From the NCBI GenBank assembly GCA_016719165.1, contig JADKAJ010000005.1:62001-126000 (forward strand): a stretch of DNA of 64,000 nt, given 5' to 3'. Both the position numbers and the translations under genes were made by a program. Source of the DNA: Chitinophagaceae bacterium. Its GTDB lineage: Bacteria; Bacteroidota; Bacteroidia; Chitinophagales; Chitinophagaceae. Positions 1 to 8,847 of the stretch are shown one piece after another. How positions within the stretch are numbered: position 1 is the stretch's first letter; each line of letters begins with the position of its first letter. The notes under the pieces were generated by a model. It did not search any database, was not told the DNA's origin, and worked only from the letters and a program-made list of their open reading frames with translations.

Positions 1-1
1 A

Positions 2-766
2 GGGGTAGCGGCTATTTTGCTTGGGATTTATTCCTTCACCTTGCCCAAATGTCCCCCGCAACGATCTATTGCTAAAGATGCATCCATTATTGAGCAATTA
101 GGTTTGAATGCTTTCAGGCTCTTTGCAAAATACAAGATGGCGTTGTTTTTTATCTTCTCTATGTTTCTTGGCGCTGCCTTACAGCTTACCAATATGTATG
201 GAGATACATTCCTGGATGATTTCAGAAAAGTACCGGAATACGGGCCAGAGTCTTTTGTGGTAAAATATTCCACTATCATCATGTCTATTTCCCAGATATC
301 GGAAACTGTATTTATTCTTACTATCCCGTTTTTCCTGAAAAAGTTCGGAATTAAAAAGGTAATGCTCTTTTCTATGATTGCCTGGGTGCTGCGGTTTGGT
401 CTGTTTGCTTATGGTAATCCAGCCGATGGATTGTGGATGATCATTCTTTCCTGTATCGTCTATGGAATGGCATTCGACTTCTTTAATATATCGGGTTCAT
501 TATTTGTTGAAACCACTACCGATTCTTCTATCCGGTCCAGTGCCCAGGGTTTGTTTATGATGATGACCAATGGGGTAGGAGCTTTTTTGGGTAGTAAAAT
601 AAGTGGTTATGTTATTGACAAATATTTTACTGTGAATGGAGCAGATAAGGACTGGCAGAATATCTGGCTGGCGTTTGCAGCATATGCACTCGTTGTTGCG
701 GTGTTATTTGCAGTGCTCTTCAAGCATAAGCATAATCCTGATGTAATAGAAAAAGTGACTCATTAA
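2..766 (+). CDS. MFS nucleoside permease, C-terminal part (5' end outside window)
   Basis: The reading frame is open to the left edge (GVAAILLGIYSFTLPKCPP...), so the start lies outside the window and about 255 C-terminal residues are seen. The phrase LGIYSFTLPKCPP at the end of a helix, then a long cytoplasmic loop and six further hydrophobic segments, is typical of the NupG-type nucleoside:proton symporter family of the major facilitator superfamily (known family feature). The protein would sit in the inner membrane and import nucleosides. Final segments include FFNISGSLFVE and an MMMTNGVGAFLG stretch typical of these proteins. The exact substrate is inferred. A bidirectional hairpin terminator follows, facing thioredoxin. 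Confidence 0.8.
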   Translation, partial: GVAAILLGIYSFTLPKCPPQRSIAKDASIIEQLGLNAFRLFAKYKMALFFIFSMFLGAALQLTNMYGDTFLDDFRKVPEYGPESFVVKYSTIIMSISQISETVFILTIPFFLKKFGIKKVMLFSMIAWVLRFGLFAYGNPADGLWMIILSCIVYGMAFDFFNISGSLFVETTTDSSIRSSAQGLFMMMTNGVGAFLGSKISGYVIDKYFTVNGADKDWQNIWLAFAAYALVVAVLFAVLFKHKHNPDVIEKVTH

Positions 767-784
767 ATTGAGCAGAACTGGTAT

Positions 785-820
785 AAAAAACCCCGTTCAG
801 AAGAACGGGGTTTTTATTTT
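785..820. terminator. Bidirectional Rho-independent terminator
   Basis: Thirteen-base arms AAAAACCCCGTTC (786-798) and GAACGGGGTTTTT (803-815) with loop AGAA. It has T-runs on both strands and lies between the convergent permease and thioredoxin genes. Confidence 0.9.
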
Positions 821-833
821 ATAAGGAATAAGC

Positions 834-1151
834 TTAAATATGCGCCTCAATTTTCTTTACAAAATTTGCTTTAGGCTGCGCACCTACTAATTTATCAACT
901 ACCTGCCCGTTTTTGATAAACAGGATAGCAGGTATGGAAGTGATGCCATAGTTCATGGATACCTCAGGGTTATTGTCAACATTCAGTTTACCGATGTTGG
1001 CCTTTCCATCATATTCTTTTGATAATTCTTCAATAACGGGCCCGATTGCACGGCAGGGACCACACCATTCCGCCCAGAAATCTATCACGGTCAGTTTATC
1101 AGAAGCCAGTACATCCGACTGGAAATTAGAGTCTGTGAATTCTTTTGCCAT
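834..1151 (-). CDS. trxA: Thioredoxin
   Basis: 105 residues, the usual size of a cytoplasmic thioredoxin. The active site WCGPC is at residues 29-33 inside WAEWCGPCR, and the conserved cis-proline is in TSIPA (Pro74). It has no signal peptide, so it is a cytosolic disulfide reductase that receives electrons from thioredoxin reductase and passes them to ribonucleotide reductase, MsrA and peroxiredoxins (established for the family); an msrA gene lies at 13.7 kb in this window. The ATG at 1151 lies 36 bases downstream of an exact TAnnTTTG box. Transcribed alone; dnaE downstream has about 160 bases of spacing. Confidence 0.96.
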   Translation of the reverse strand: MAKEFTDSNFQSDVLASDKLTVIDFWAEWCGPCRAIGPVIEELSKEYDGKANIGKLNVDNNPEVSMNYGITSIPAILFIKNGQVVDKLVGAQPKANFVKKIEAHI

Positions 1152-1187
1152 TTGTATAAATTTTATTTTTTGTTTTTAAAGGGATTG

Positions 1188-1195
1188 CAAATTTA
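1188..1195 (-). promoter_or_regulatory. Bacteroidetes -7 promoter box for trxA
   Basis: Minus-strand TAAATTTG, an exact TAnnTTTG match. It would place the transcription start near 1181, giving a leader of about 30 bases before the trxA ATG at 1151. Confidence 0.6.
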
Positions 1196-1312
1196 AGTCC
1201 TGCCTCAATAACATGCGATACTGGCACAAAGTTGTGCAAAACTTGTCCAACTAATGGAAAAATTGACAGGCTTAGGCGTTGAAAACGGTAAAGCCTCTTT
1301 CTCCTTCGTAAA

Positions 1313-4300
1313 TCAGCTAGTTACAACCTGCACCTCCAGTTCTGGTTTATTTTCCAAAAACTGGATCATTTCTTCGTTCATCTCAAAACCGCTATTCATT
1401 GTCACCAGGCTGATTTTCATCTTGTTCTTAGGTTCTGATAAAGTGAATTTAAGGGTTGACTTGCCGGGATTATTCTTAACATTTTTTTCAATAAAGTTTA
1501 CCAATTCGCTGCTGATATCCTGCGGATGTGCCTCAATGGTAAGTTGTTTTGTCATGTTTCGCTTCATGGTTTCAGCCAGCGAGACACTCATAACCTTAAA
1601 TTCAAATTCATCTTTATTGTATCGTTGTTTGAAATATCCGTGTATAAGAACAGTACTGCCCTGTTGCAATATGGGAGTCAGCCGCATATAATCTTCACTG
1701 AACAGGGGAAATTCAGTTTTGCCAGAATAGTCTTCGATCACAAAATTGCCATACTTGTTACCACTTCTGGCTATCCGGTGCTGTGCATCTGATACCAGCC
1801 CCACAATACGGAACGGTCTGCCCGGATTTGGCTGCATTTTTATCGCTTCTTTGAACTCATTGAAATCAGCCAATGGAGTTACACCATAGTGCTTCATTTC
1901 AAATTTGTAATTATCCAACGGATGGCCGCTCAGGAATATTCCGGTAACTTCTTTTTCATGATCCAGTTGTACAATCAATGGCCAGGGTGCACAATCAGTA
2001 ATCCGTGGCGGAGGTATTTCCATGCTGATGGGCAGGTCACCAAACAACGTATTGGTGGTTGTGGCATTTTGTGAAGCCATCACCTGTCCGTATTTGATCA
2101 CCCTCTCCAGGCCGTTAACTGTTTCCCCTTCAGGGATAGTGAAATACTGTGCCCGGTGATGTTCAGGAAAACAATCAAAGCCTCCTGCATAGGCAAGGCT
2201 TTCCAATGTCTTTTTATTTACTGTTCGCTGGTTGATGCGCCTGATAAAGTCAAAAATATTGGTGAAGGTGCCGCCCTTTTTCCTTTCTTCAATAATACTT
2301 TCAACGGCCGCTTCACCTACACCTTTCAATCCGCCCAGGCCAAAACGTATTTCACCCTTATCGTTTACTGCAAATCCTTTTAGCGATTCGTTGATATCAG
2401 GCCCCAGTACTTTTATTCCCATTCGTTTACACTCTTCCATGAAGAAGGTGATCTTTTCAATACTGCCGGCGTTGTTCAAAACCGCTGACATATACTCAGC
2501 AGGATAGTGGGCCTTTAAATAAGCTGTTTGGTACGCTACATATGCGTAACAGGTAGAGTGAGATTTGTTGAATGCATATTGGGCAAATGCCTCCCAGTCC
2601 GTCCATATTTTTTCCAGCTTTTCCGGAGGCAGCAATTTTTCAGTAGCTCCTGCAATGAACTGTGCTTTCATTTTATCCAGCACCGCTTTTTGTTTTTTAC
2701 CCATCGCTTTACGCAAAACGTCTGCATCCCCTTTGCTGAAACCTGCTAATTTTTGAGCCAGCAGCATTACCTGTTCCTGGTATACTGTAATGCCATAGGT
2801 TTCTTCCAGGTATTCTGCCATTTCCGGAACATCGTAAGAGATAGCTTCCCTACCATGTTTACGGTCAATGTAATTGGGGATATATGCTATGGGCCCGGGG
2901 CGATACAGGGCATTCATGGCAATGAGGTCGCCGAATTTATCAGGTTTCAGGTCTCTCAGGTATTTCTGCATACCGGCACTTTCAAACTGGAATGTGCCGA
3001 TTGTAGAACCGTGCTGATATAATTCAAATGTTTTTTTATCATCCAGCGGAATTTCATCAATATTTATTTCAATGCCATGATTCAATTTGATAAGTGCTAA
3101 AGCATTTTTAATAATGGTCAATGTTTTTAATCCAAGGAAGTCCATTTTAATAACACCTGCATTCTCAATATCTGTTCCTTCGATCTGTGTCAGCCATAAG
3201 GTTGACTCTTTAGAAGTGGCAACTGGAATTAATTCCGTGAGATCTCTTGGCGCAATAATGATTCCTGCCGCATGGATACCGGTGTTACGTACCGATCCTT
3301 CCAGCCGCTCTGCTTCATGTAATACTTTACTGGCCGGCGAACCTGACTGGTTATAAATCTCTCTGAGTTTTTTTACATTTTCCAGGTCATCATTACCCAG
3401 GCCATCTTTTTCTTCCAGCGATTTTTCACCATCCTTCGCTTTAAGGGGTGCATGCAGTACCCTTTTCAATTCTGTTCCGGGGCGATCCGGGACTAATTTA
3501 GTTAAGGCCCTGCTTTCCGGTAAGGGCAGGTCCATCACTCTTGCTACATCCGCAATACTTGATTTGGCAGCCATGGTGCCATAGGTAATGATCTGTGCTA
3601 CCTGGTTCTTGCCGTATTTTTCAACAACGTAATCAATTACCTTTTGTCTCCCTTCATCATCAAAGTCAGTATCTATATCGGGCATTGATTTACGGTCCGG
3701 ATTCAGGAACCTCTCAAATAGTAAATTGTATTTGATGGGGTCTATATTGGTAATGCCGATACAATAGGCCACTACAGAACCGGCAGCAGAACCCCGGCCG
3801 GGACCAATAAACACTCCTTTGTCTCTGCCGGCTTTTATAAAATCACTTACAATCAGGAAATAACCGGCAAAGCCCATCATTTTGATAGTGAAAAGTTCGA
3901 ATTCAATCCTTTCTTTTACATCATCAGTTAATTCAGTATACCGTTTTGCGGCACCTTCGTAAGTGATATGTTTCAGATATTCCCATTGATTCTGCGATTC
4001 AGCTGATACTTTGTATTTGCCGATTGTTTCTTCTTTACTGTGTATCTCAAATCTTTTCTCAACGGGGAAGTTGGGTAATAGAATATCACGGGTAAGATTC
4101 AGTAACTCTATTTTATCAACAACCTCGTTGGTGTTATCAATTGCTTCGGGCAGGTCGTGAAAGACCTTGCTCATTTCTTCTGTGGTCTTGAAATAGAACT
4201 GGTCGTTCGGGAAAGCAAAGCGTTTATCTTTTATATGTACATCATCATCTGCAAAATCCCGCAGGGCAGGAGTAGCCTGTTTTTCCCCGGTATTGATACA

Positions 4301-4987
4301 AAGTAAAATATCATGTGCATTAAAATCATCCTGCTCCACATAGTGAGAGTCATTGCTGGCTATGATTTTTACATTATACTTTTTAGCAAACTTTATCAAT
4401 ACATCATTTACTTTATCCTGTTCGGCCATGCCATGACGCTGCAATTCCACATAATAATCCTCCTGGAATACATTCAGCCACCATTTAAATTCATTTTCCC
4501 CATCTTCATCCCCTTTTCTGAGTATTGCCTGTGGCACCGATGCCCCGAGGCAGCAGGTGGTGGCAATCAATCCCTCATGATATTTCAGGATAAGCTCTTT
4601 ATCAATGCGGGGGTATTTGCCATACATGCCTTCAATAAAACCAAGCGAAGTAAGTTTTACAAGATTCCTGTACCCCTGTTCATTTTTTGCAAGCAGTATC
4701 TGGTGATAGCGTTTGTCTTTTTGTTCCTTGGTAAAAGTCTTTTGGTGTCTTGTTTCCGTAATGTAAAATTCACATCCTACGATGGGCTTTACTTTTACAT
4801 TGCCGTTCTCGTCTTTATGTTTATACGCTTCGGCTACAAATTCAAAGGCACCAAACATATTGCCATGGTCACTAATGGCAAGGGCAGGCATGCCGTCTTT
4901 AATGGCTTTCTTATAAAGATTCTGAATAGAAGCGGCTCCGTCTAATAAGGAGAATTGTGTGTGTACGTGGAGATGCGAAAATTTCAT
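1313..4987 (-). CDS. dnaE: DNA polymerase III alpha subunit
   Basis: 1224 residues with ATG at 4987; an in-frame GTG two codons earlier is possible. Catalytic subunit of the replicative polymerase. It begins with the PHP domain (HLHVHTQFSLLDG, residues about 5-17), has the palm catalytic motif PDIDTDFDDEGR near residue 440, the fingers region, helix-hairpin-helix and a C-terminal OB fold (GRPFRIVGLVSDAQ..., about residue 1050). Length and domain order match DnaE1-type enzymes. The C-terminus is followed by a short alpha/beta tail that binds the clamp and tau in characterised homologues. The gene starts only 12 bases after the stop of the upstream beta-propeller lipoprotein gene, so the two are probably co-transcribed, an unexpected partner. 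Confidence 0.97.
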   Translation of the reverse strand: MKFSHLHVHTQFSLLDGAASIQNLYKKAIKDGMPALAISDHGNMFGAFEFVAEAYKHKDENGNVKVKPIVGCEFYITETRHQKTFTKEQKDKRYHQILLAKNEQGYRNLVKLTSLGFIEGMYGKYPRIDKELILKYHEGLIATTCCLGASVPQAILRKGDEDGENEFKWWLNVFQEDYYVELQRHGMAEQDKVNDVLIKFAKKYNVKIIASNDSHYVEQDDFNAHDILLCINTGEKQATPALRDFADDDVHIKDKRFAFPNDQFYFKTTEEMSKVFHDLPEAIDNTNEVVDKIELLNLTRDILLPNFPVEKRFEIHSKEETIGKYKVSAESQNQWEYLKHITYEGAAKRYTELTDDVKERIEFELFTIKMMGFAGYFLIVSDFIKAGRDKGVFIGPGRGSAAGSVVAYCIGITNIDPIKYNLLFERFLNPDRKSMPDIDTDFDDEGRQKVIDYVVEKYGKNQVAQIITYGTMAAKSSIADVARVMDLPLPESRALTKLVPDRPGTELKRVLHAPLKAKDGEKSLEEKDGLGNDDLENVKKLREIYNQSGSPASKVLHEAERLEGSVRNTGIHAAGIIIAPRDLTELIPVATSKESTLWLTQIEGTDIENAGVIKMDFLGLKTLTIIKNALALIKLNHGIEINIDEIPLDDKKTFELYQHGSTIGTFQFESAGMQKYLRDLKPDKFGDLIAMNALYRPGPIAYIPNYIDRKHGREAISYDVPEMAEYLEETYGITVYQEQVMLLAQKLAGFSKGDADVLRKAMGKKQKAVLDKMKAQFIAGATEKLLPPEKLEKIWTDWEAFAQYAFNKSHSTCYAYVAYQTAYLKAHYPAEYMSAVLNNAGSIEKITFFMEECKRMGIKVLGPDINESLKGFAVNDKGEIRFGLGGLKGVGEAAVESIIEERKKGGTFTNIFDFIRRINQRTVNKKTLESLAYAGGFDCFPEHHRAQYFTIPEGETVNGLERVIKYGQVMASQNATTTNTLFGDLPISMEIPPPRITDCAPWPLIVQLDHEKEVTGIFLSGHPLDNYKFEMKHYGVTPLADFNEFKEAIKMQPNPGRPFRIVGLVSDAQHRIARSGNKYGNFVIEDYSGKTEFPLFSEDYMRLTPILQQGSTVLIHGYFKQRYNKDEFEFKVMSVSLAETMKRNMTKQLTIEAHPQDISSELVNFIEKNVKNNPGKSTLKFTLSEPKNKMKISLVTMNSGFEMNEEMIQFLENKPELEVQVVTS

Positions 4988-4999
4988 ACTCACTGTCCT

Positions 5000-6217
5000 T
5001 TATTTCTTTTTAAAACTATAAATATTAATCAGGCCGTTACTGTAGCTGCACACCCATGCTTCCAGTTTGTCATCATTCTCAAAAATATCCACACCTACCG
5101 GGTGACCACTACATGGCAAAGATGCCACTTTCTCAAAGTTGTCAGCATTGATTTTGTACACATCCACAAAATCACTGCTGTAGCAGGTTACAAAAATGAA
5201 TTTGTAATTTTTTGACAGTACGATTGTCCTGGGCTGTGCATGGGTTTTGGCAGTGAATAAAGATTTGCCCGTGGCGGCATCCAGGCAGGCAATAGTGCCA
5301 AGACTGTTGTAAGAGACAAATAAATGTCCGCTGGTATCCATTACCAGGTGCCGGGGACTGGCTGCCACATTCATATCGTCTTCTTTCATCCAGACCGAAT
5401 TGCTGATGACTGTAATACTTGATCCGCCCATGATAGCCACATAAGACAGACCGGTTTTATCGTCTACTGCAATACCTCTTGGTATGGCTGAAACAGGAAT
5501 GGTACTGATTACTTTTCCGTAGGGTGTTATCGTATCATTCATTTCAAGCACACTCACATTACGGGAATGCCAGTTGCTGACTAGCAGATTTTTATTATCA
5601 GCTGTTCTTGAGATTACTTTTGGTGTTTTTCCTGTTTCAATCAAAGGCACCTGGAATGAATCTTTTTTATTGCTGCCGGGGTAAATGACAGTTACCGGTT
5701 TTGTTTTTTGGTTTGCAGAACGCTTTGCATTATTTTTTGAAAAATCATCTACCCAGATTGGAATAATCCCATCGGCATTGTGCAAGGAAACCCATAAAAT
5801 TCTATCATCATGGCTAAAACAGGCTTCAACCGGTTTTTCCTGGTAAGATGCAATGGGCCTGCTTTTATTGTAATCCCATCCTGTTCCCCTGGTGGGTTTG
5901 AACTTAAATTCACGGGTTATTTTTCTGGAGGCCCGGTCAAATTCGTAAACACTCATGCCTTCCAGGTTCATCGCAAATAACTTTGACCCTTTTGAATTGA
6001 AAAGGACTGATTTTGTCCCGGAGGCGGCTGCCAGCACTTCCTTTTTTTCAAATTCAAGTTCGGAATAAGGCCTGGGGGGTGGTGGAAGTAAAGGGACAAT
6101 GGTATCTCTGACAACTACACTGGCTGCCAGTAATTTCGTGTAACCTTTATCATCCGCGGTATTTTGGCAACCCGCTGTTAACAAAAGCAAAGTGAAGTAG
6201 GAGAATAGAGCTTGCAT
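5000..6217 (-). CDS. YncE-like beta-propeller lipoprotein
   Basis: 405 residues. An N-terminal lipoprotein signal ends in LLTAGC (Cys17), so the protein should be lipid-anchored in the envelope. The body has repeating blade-like units with phrases such as FDRASRKITREF, NLLVSNWHSRNVSVLEM, GIAVDDKTGLSYVAIMGG and FVSYNSLGTIACLDAATG, typical of seven-bladed 40-residue-repeat propellers of the YncE/surface-layer type (family knowledge). No catalytic residues are recognisable; ligand or DNA binding is possible in YncE homologues, but nothing here decides it. The stop lies 12 bases upstream of the dnaE ATG on the same strand. Confidence 0.75.
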   Translation of the reverse strand: MQALFSYFTLLLLTAGCQNTADDKGYTKLLAASVVVRDTIVPLLPPPPRPYSELEFEKKEVLAAASGTKSVLFNSKGSKLFAMNLEGMSVYEFDRASRKITREFKFKPTRGTGWDYNKSRPIASYQEKPVEACFSHDDRILWVSLHNADGIIPIWVDDFSKNNAKRSANQKTKPVTVIYPGSNKKDSFQVPLIETGKTPKVISRTADNKNLLVSNWHSRNVSVLEMNDTITPYGKVISTIPVSAIPRGIAVDDKTGLSYVAIMGGSSITVISNSVWMKEDDMNVAASPRHLVMDTSGHLFVSYNSLGTIACLDAATGKSLFTAKTHAQPRTIVLSKNYKFIFVTCYSSDFVDVYKINADNFEKVASLPCSGHPVGVDIFENDDKLEAWVCSYSNGLINIYSFKKK

Positions 6218-6396
6218 GGTTTAATAGTTGCTTCAATAATAATCAAATAATCGCACCTGGCAATTGGGTTGATTTTACTCAATATACACAGCCTGTTAGA
6301 AACTATAAATCATTTAGTTACAGAGGTTTAGGGGTGTGGCAATTTTTACACGGAAAATTCGTTTAAGGGATGTCAATTTTTTAGGATAATAACCTA

Positions 6397-6404
6397 TATT
6401 TTTG
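6397..6404 (+). promoter_or_regulatory. Bacteroidetes -7 promoter box for NlpC/P60 gene
   Basis: TATTTTTG, an exact TAnnTTTG match 72 bases upstream of the ATG at 6476, implying a leader of about 65 bases. The -33 element is not clear. Confidence 0.5.
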
Positions 6405-6475
6405 CACGCCTCCCTACGGGGAATCAGCAAATCCAGGAAAACAGGTTTTTAACCGACCTATGAAATCAACTTAAC

Positions 6476-7282
6476 ATGATAACCCGTATGGTTAAGCAAT
6501 TTTTACCAGCATTAGCATTTATAATACTGCTCAGCAGCTGTTCTACATTCAAGCCGTTGAATTTTACCAGTAATAAGCAACTTTCTGCATCCGAGGAATC
6601 AGTAGCTCCTTCCAACGCAAAATTTATTGAAGAAATTTCTGTTACTCCCCAGATGGCTGAAGTTAAAACGGCACAACAGGAGATTGGGGAAATTAAAAAA
6701 ACGAAGGCTGTAAAAATCCAGAATGAGGTTATTAAGGTGGAAGATAACAGGAAAGCATTAAAGGAGACAGTTACCAGGGAGGAACCCCAGTCATCAGTAA
6801 ACCTGTTTGCTAATCGTACACCATCCATAGAGAGTGCTTCTTCTGTCCAATTAAAATATTCAATACTTCTGAATACTGAAGTAGAATCATTGCCAAGCAG
6901 ATCTTTACTTGAAAGTGTGGACGAGTGGTACGGTGTAAGATACCGTGTAGGTGGAAATACAAAAACGGGTATTGATTGTTCAGGACTAACCGTAGCAGTT
7001 TATGCTGCCGTGTATGGTATGATGATTCCAAGAGTTTCCCGTGAGCAATACCGCATCAGCAGGAAAATATCTACTACAGAATTACAGGAAGGTGATCTTG
7101 TTTTTTTTAATACCAATGGCCGTGGCGTATCTCATGTGGGGGTATACCTGGGTAATAACAAATTCATTCATGCTTCTGTTTCAAAAGGCGTTATGGTAAA
7201 TGATTTATTTGAACCATACTACCTGAAACGGTTTGTTGGTGCAGGTAGAATGGATGACAAGCAAGCTGTAGCCAGCAACTGA
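6476..7282 (+). CDS. NlpC/P60 (C40) peptidoglycan endopeptidase lipoprotein
   Basis: 268 residues. Lipoprotein signal with lipobox LLSSC (Cys22), a low-complexity, lysine- and glutamate-rich linker to about residue 140, then a C-terminal NlpC/P60 domain. The catalytic triad is visible: Cys168 in GIDCSGLT, His220 in SHVGVYLG and His232 in FIHAS. Such enzymes cut the gamma-D-Glu to diamino-acid bond in stem peptides and remodel the wall in the periplasm (family knowledge). An alternative ATG four codons later gives a more compact signal peptide. The gene is convergent with the flippase gene, only 3 bases between the two stops. Confidence 0.9.
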   Translation: MITRMVKQFLPALAFIILLSSCSTFKPLNFTSNKQLSASEESVAPSNAKFIEEISVTPQMAEVKTAQQEIGEIKKTKAVKIQNEVIKVEDNRKALKETVTREEPQSSVNLFANRTPSIESASSVQLKYSILLNTEVESLPSRSLLESVDEWYGVRYRVGGNTKTGIDCSGLTVAVYAAVYGMMIPRVSREQYRISRKISTTELQEGDLVFFNTNGRGVSHVGVYLGNNKFIHASVSKGVMVNDLFEPYYLKRFVGAGRMDDKQAVASN

Positions 7283-7285
7283 TAA

Positions 7286-8791
7286 TTACTTTCTTATTCC
7301 TAATCTTTTCTGGACATTTTGAAGCACCGGTTGAATATCCGGTGATAATCTCATATAGATTGCTCCTGCTCCGTATAAGGTTATGAATGCGATACTCCTT
7401 AAAAAAATAGCTGCCAGGCCATCGATATTCCTGAAGGCAAAATAGCAAATACCATAGCATACAGTTGCAAGTAGCAATGTATAACCTGACTGAACTGTTA
7501 GCGGAAATAACCTGAATTTTTTCCATAAAAAAATGATCCGCATAAGGTTATACACACTCATTGAAACCAGGGTGGCAAATGCCGGACCGATGATACCATA
7601 CTGTTTTGTAAGCAGGTAGGTAAGGGGCAGCATGATGAGTAAGAGCACTATACCACTGATAAGTTCAAATTTCCAGTAAGTCGATGTGACGATGATCTGT
7701 GAATTAACCCCGGTGCCCATATCGATTATAACGGTAATCCCTAAAACAAAGAAGACCCAGGCAGCATCCAGGTAAATGGGTTTTAATCCAAATGTATTTA
7801 TCCCATCAGTAAAGTTGAGCCAGATAAGCAGGAAGATTGCACAGGCAAAGAGAAGTTGATTTATGGAAGACCGCTGGTAAACCTTTTGCAGCAACGCTGT
7901 ATTCTTTTCTTTCCATGCCCTCGATAAATGAGGCATAGCGGCAGAAACAATACCTCTTTGCGGAGCCTGGATGATACTTGTAACGACAGTGGCCAATGCA
8001 AAAATTCCGGCTTTATCCAGGCCATCGTCCAGTACTGAAGCAATAACAAAAGAATCAAAAACCTTTGAAAGGGTTTGTATCAGCATCGCACCATAAAAGA
8101 AAGAGCAGAACAGAATTATTTTTTTCAGGAATCTCCTGCTGACCTTACTGACAGTAAAAGCGAAATGAATTTTTTTGGTGATAAGCAGGTAAATGAAAAG
8201 TCCGATGGCGATGCCCGGGTAAGTAAATGCAAAGAGTTTTATGAATAAGTCGAAATCGCTGATGACATTCAGAAGAAAGAGGAGTATTAATATAGTTGTA
8301 AATAATCTCCATTGTACCTCTTTAAAATAGTTGGTAACGACTGGTTTACCAATGCTCCAGGTATAGGCTTCAAGGATTGAATAGATGGTAAGGCCTAGTC
8401 CAAGCGGGAAAATCCAATAATAGTAAACCACCAGCAATGGTGAATTGGTGCCATATTTTTGAATGACAAGGTCTTTCAAAAACCATCCGGCTGCCATTAC
8501 AAGGATAAAACCAATAAAGCCGGTAAGCAGTGCCCACGACAGCATGTCATTTTTCCGGTCCGGCAAATGGTCTTTATAATAAGGATAAAATTTGTAGATA
8601 TAAGAGGGCATTGCCATATTCGAAAGACTGCTCATCATAGTGGCTATGGCAATGAAAACGGTAGTGAGGCCATACTGGGCTTCTGTGAAAAGCCCCTGTT
8701 TGGTAAAAAAATAAACGTTGATTAATCCAACGGCAAATCCAACATAAATAACCAGAGATGAAATAATGCTTTGCCGGCGGATATTACTCAT
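7286..8791 (-). CDS. Wzx-like polysaccharide flippase
   Basis: 501 residues with about 14 hydrophobic segments and short polar loops, the profile of the oligosaccharide flippase family (MOP superfamily, Wzx/RfbX type). The first helix is preceded by a short basic stretch (MSNIRRQSII), and the central loop contains QAPQRGIVSAAMPHLSRAWK, resembling the conserved central loop of this family. Its likely role is to move undecaprenyl-linked glycan units across the inner membrane. No polysaccharide cluster surrounds it here; the M1 peptidase gene lies 56 bases upstream on the same strand. The substrate cannot be read. Confidence 0.85.
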   Translation of the reverse strand: MSNIRRQSIISSLVIYVGFAVGLINVYFFTKQGLFTEAQYGLTTVFIAIATMMSSLSNMAMPSYIYKFYPYYKDHLPDRKNDMLSWALLTGFIGFILVMAAGWFLKDLVIQKYGTNSPLLVVYYYWIFPLGLGLTIYSILEAYTWSIGKPVVTNYFKEVQWRLFTTILILLFLLNVISDFDLFIKLFAFTYPGIAIGLFIYLLITKKIHFAFTVSKVSRRFLKKIILFCSFFYGAMLIQTLSKVFDSFVIASVLDDGLDKAGIFALATVVTSIIQAPQRGIVSAAMPHLSRAWKEKNTALLQKVYQRSSINQLLFACAIFLLIWLNFTDGINTFGLKPIYLDAAWVFFVLGITVIIDMGTGVNSQIIVTSTYWKFELISGIVLLLIMLPLTYLLTKQYGIIGPAFATLVSMSVYNLMRIIFLWKKFRLFPLTVQSGYTLLLATVCYGICYFAFRNIDGLAAIFLRSIAFITLYGAGAIYMRLSPDIQPVLQNVQKRLGIRK

Positions 8792-8847
8792 GTGGTAAAG
8801 GTAAGTTGTGAAAGATCAATGACCAATATGTTATTGACCGGGTGTAC

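Noticed and set aside
4313..4945. 210-residue frame antisense to dnaE
   Set aside because: Shadow of a certain gene; hydrophobic composition arises from the complementary codon pattern.
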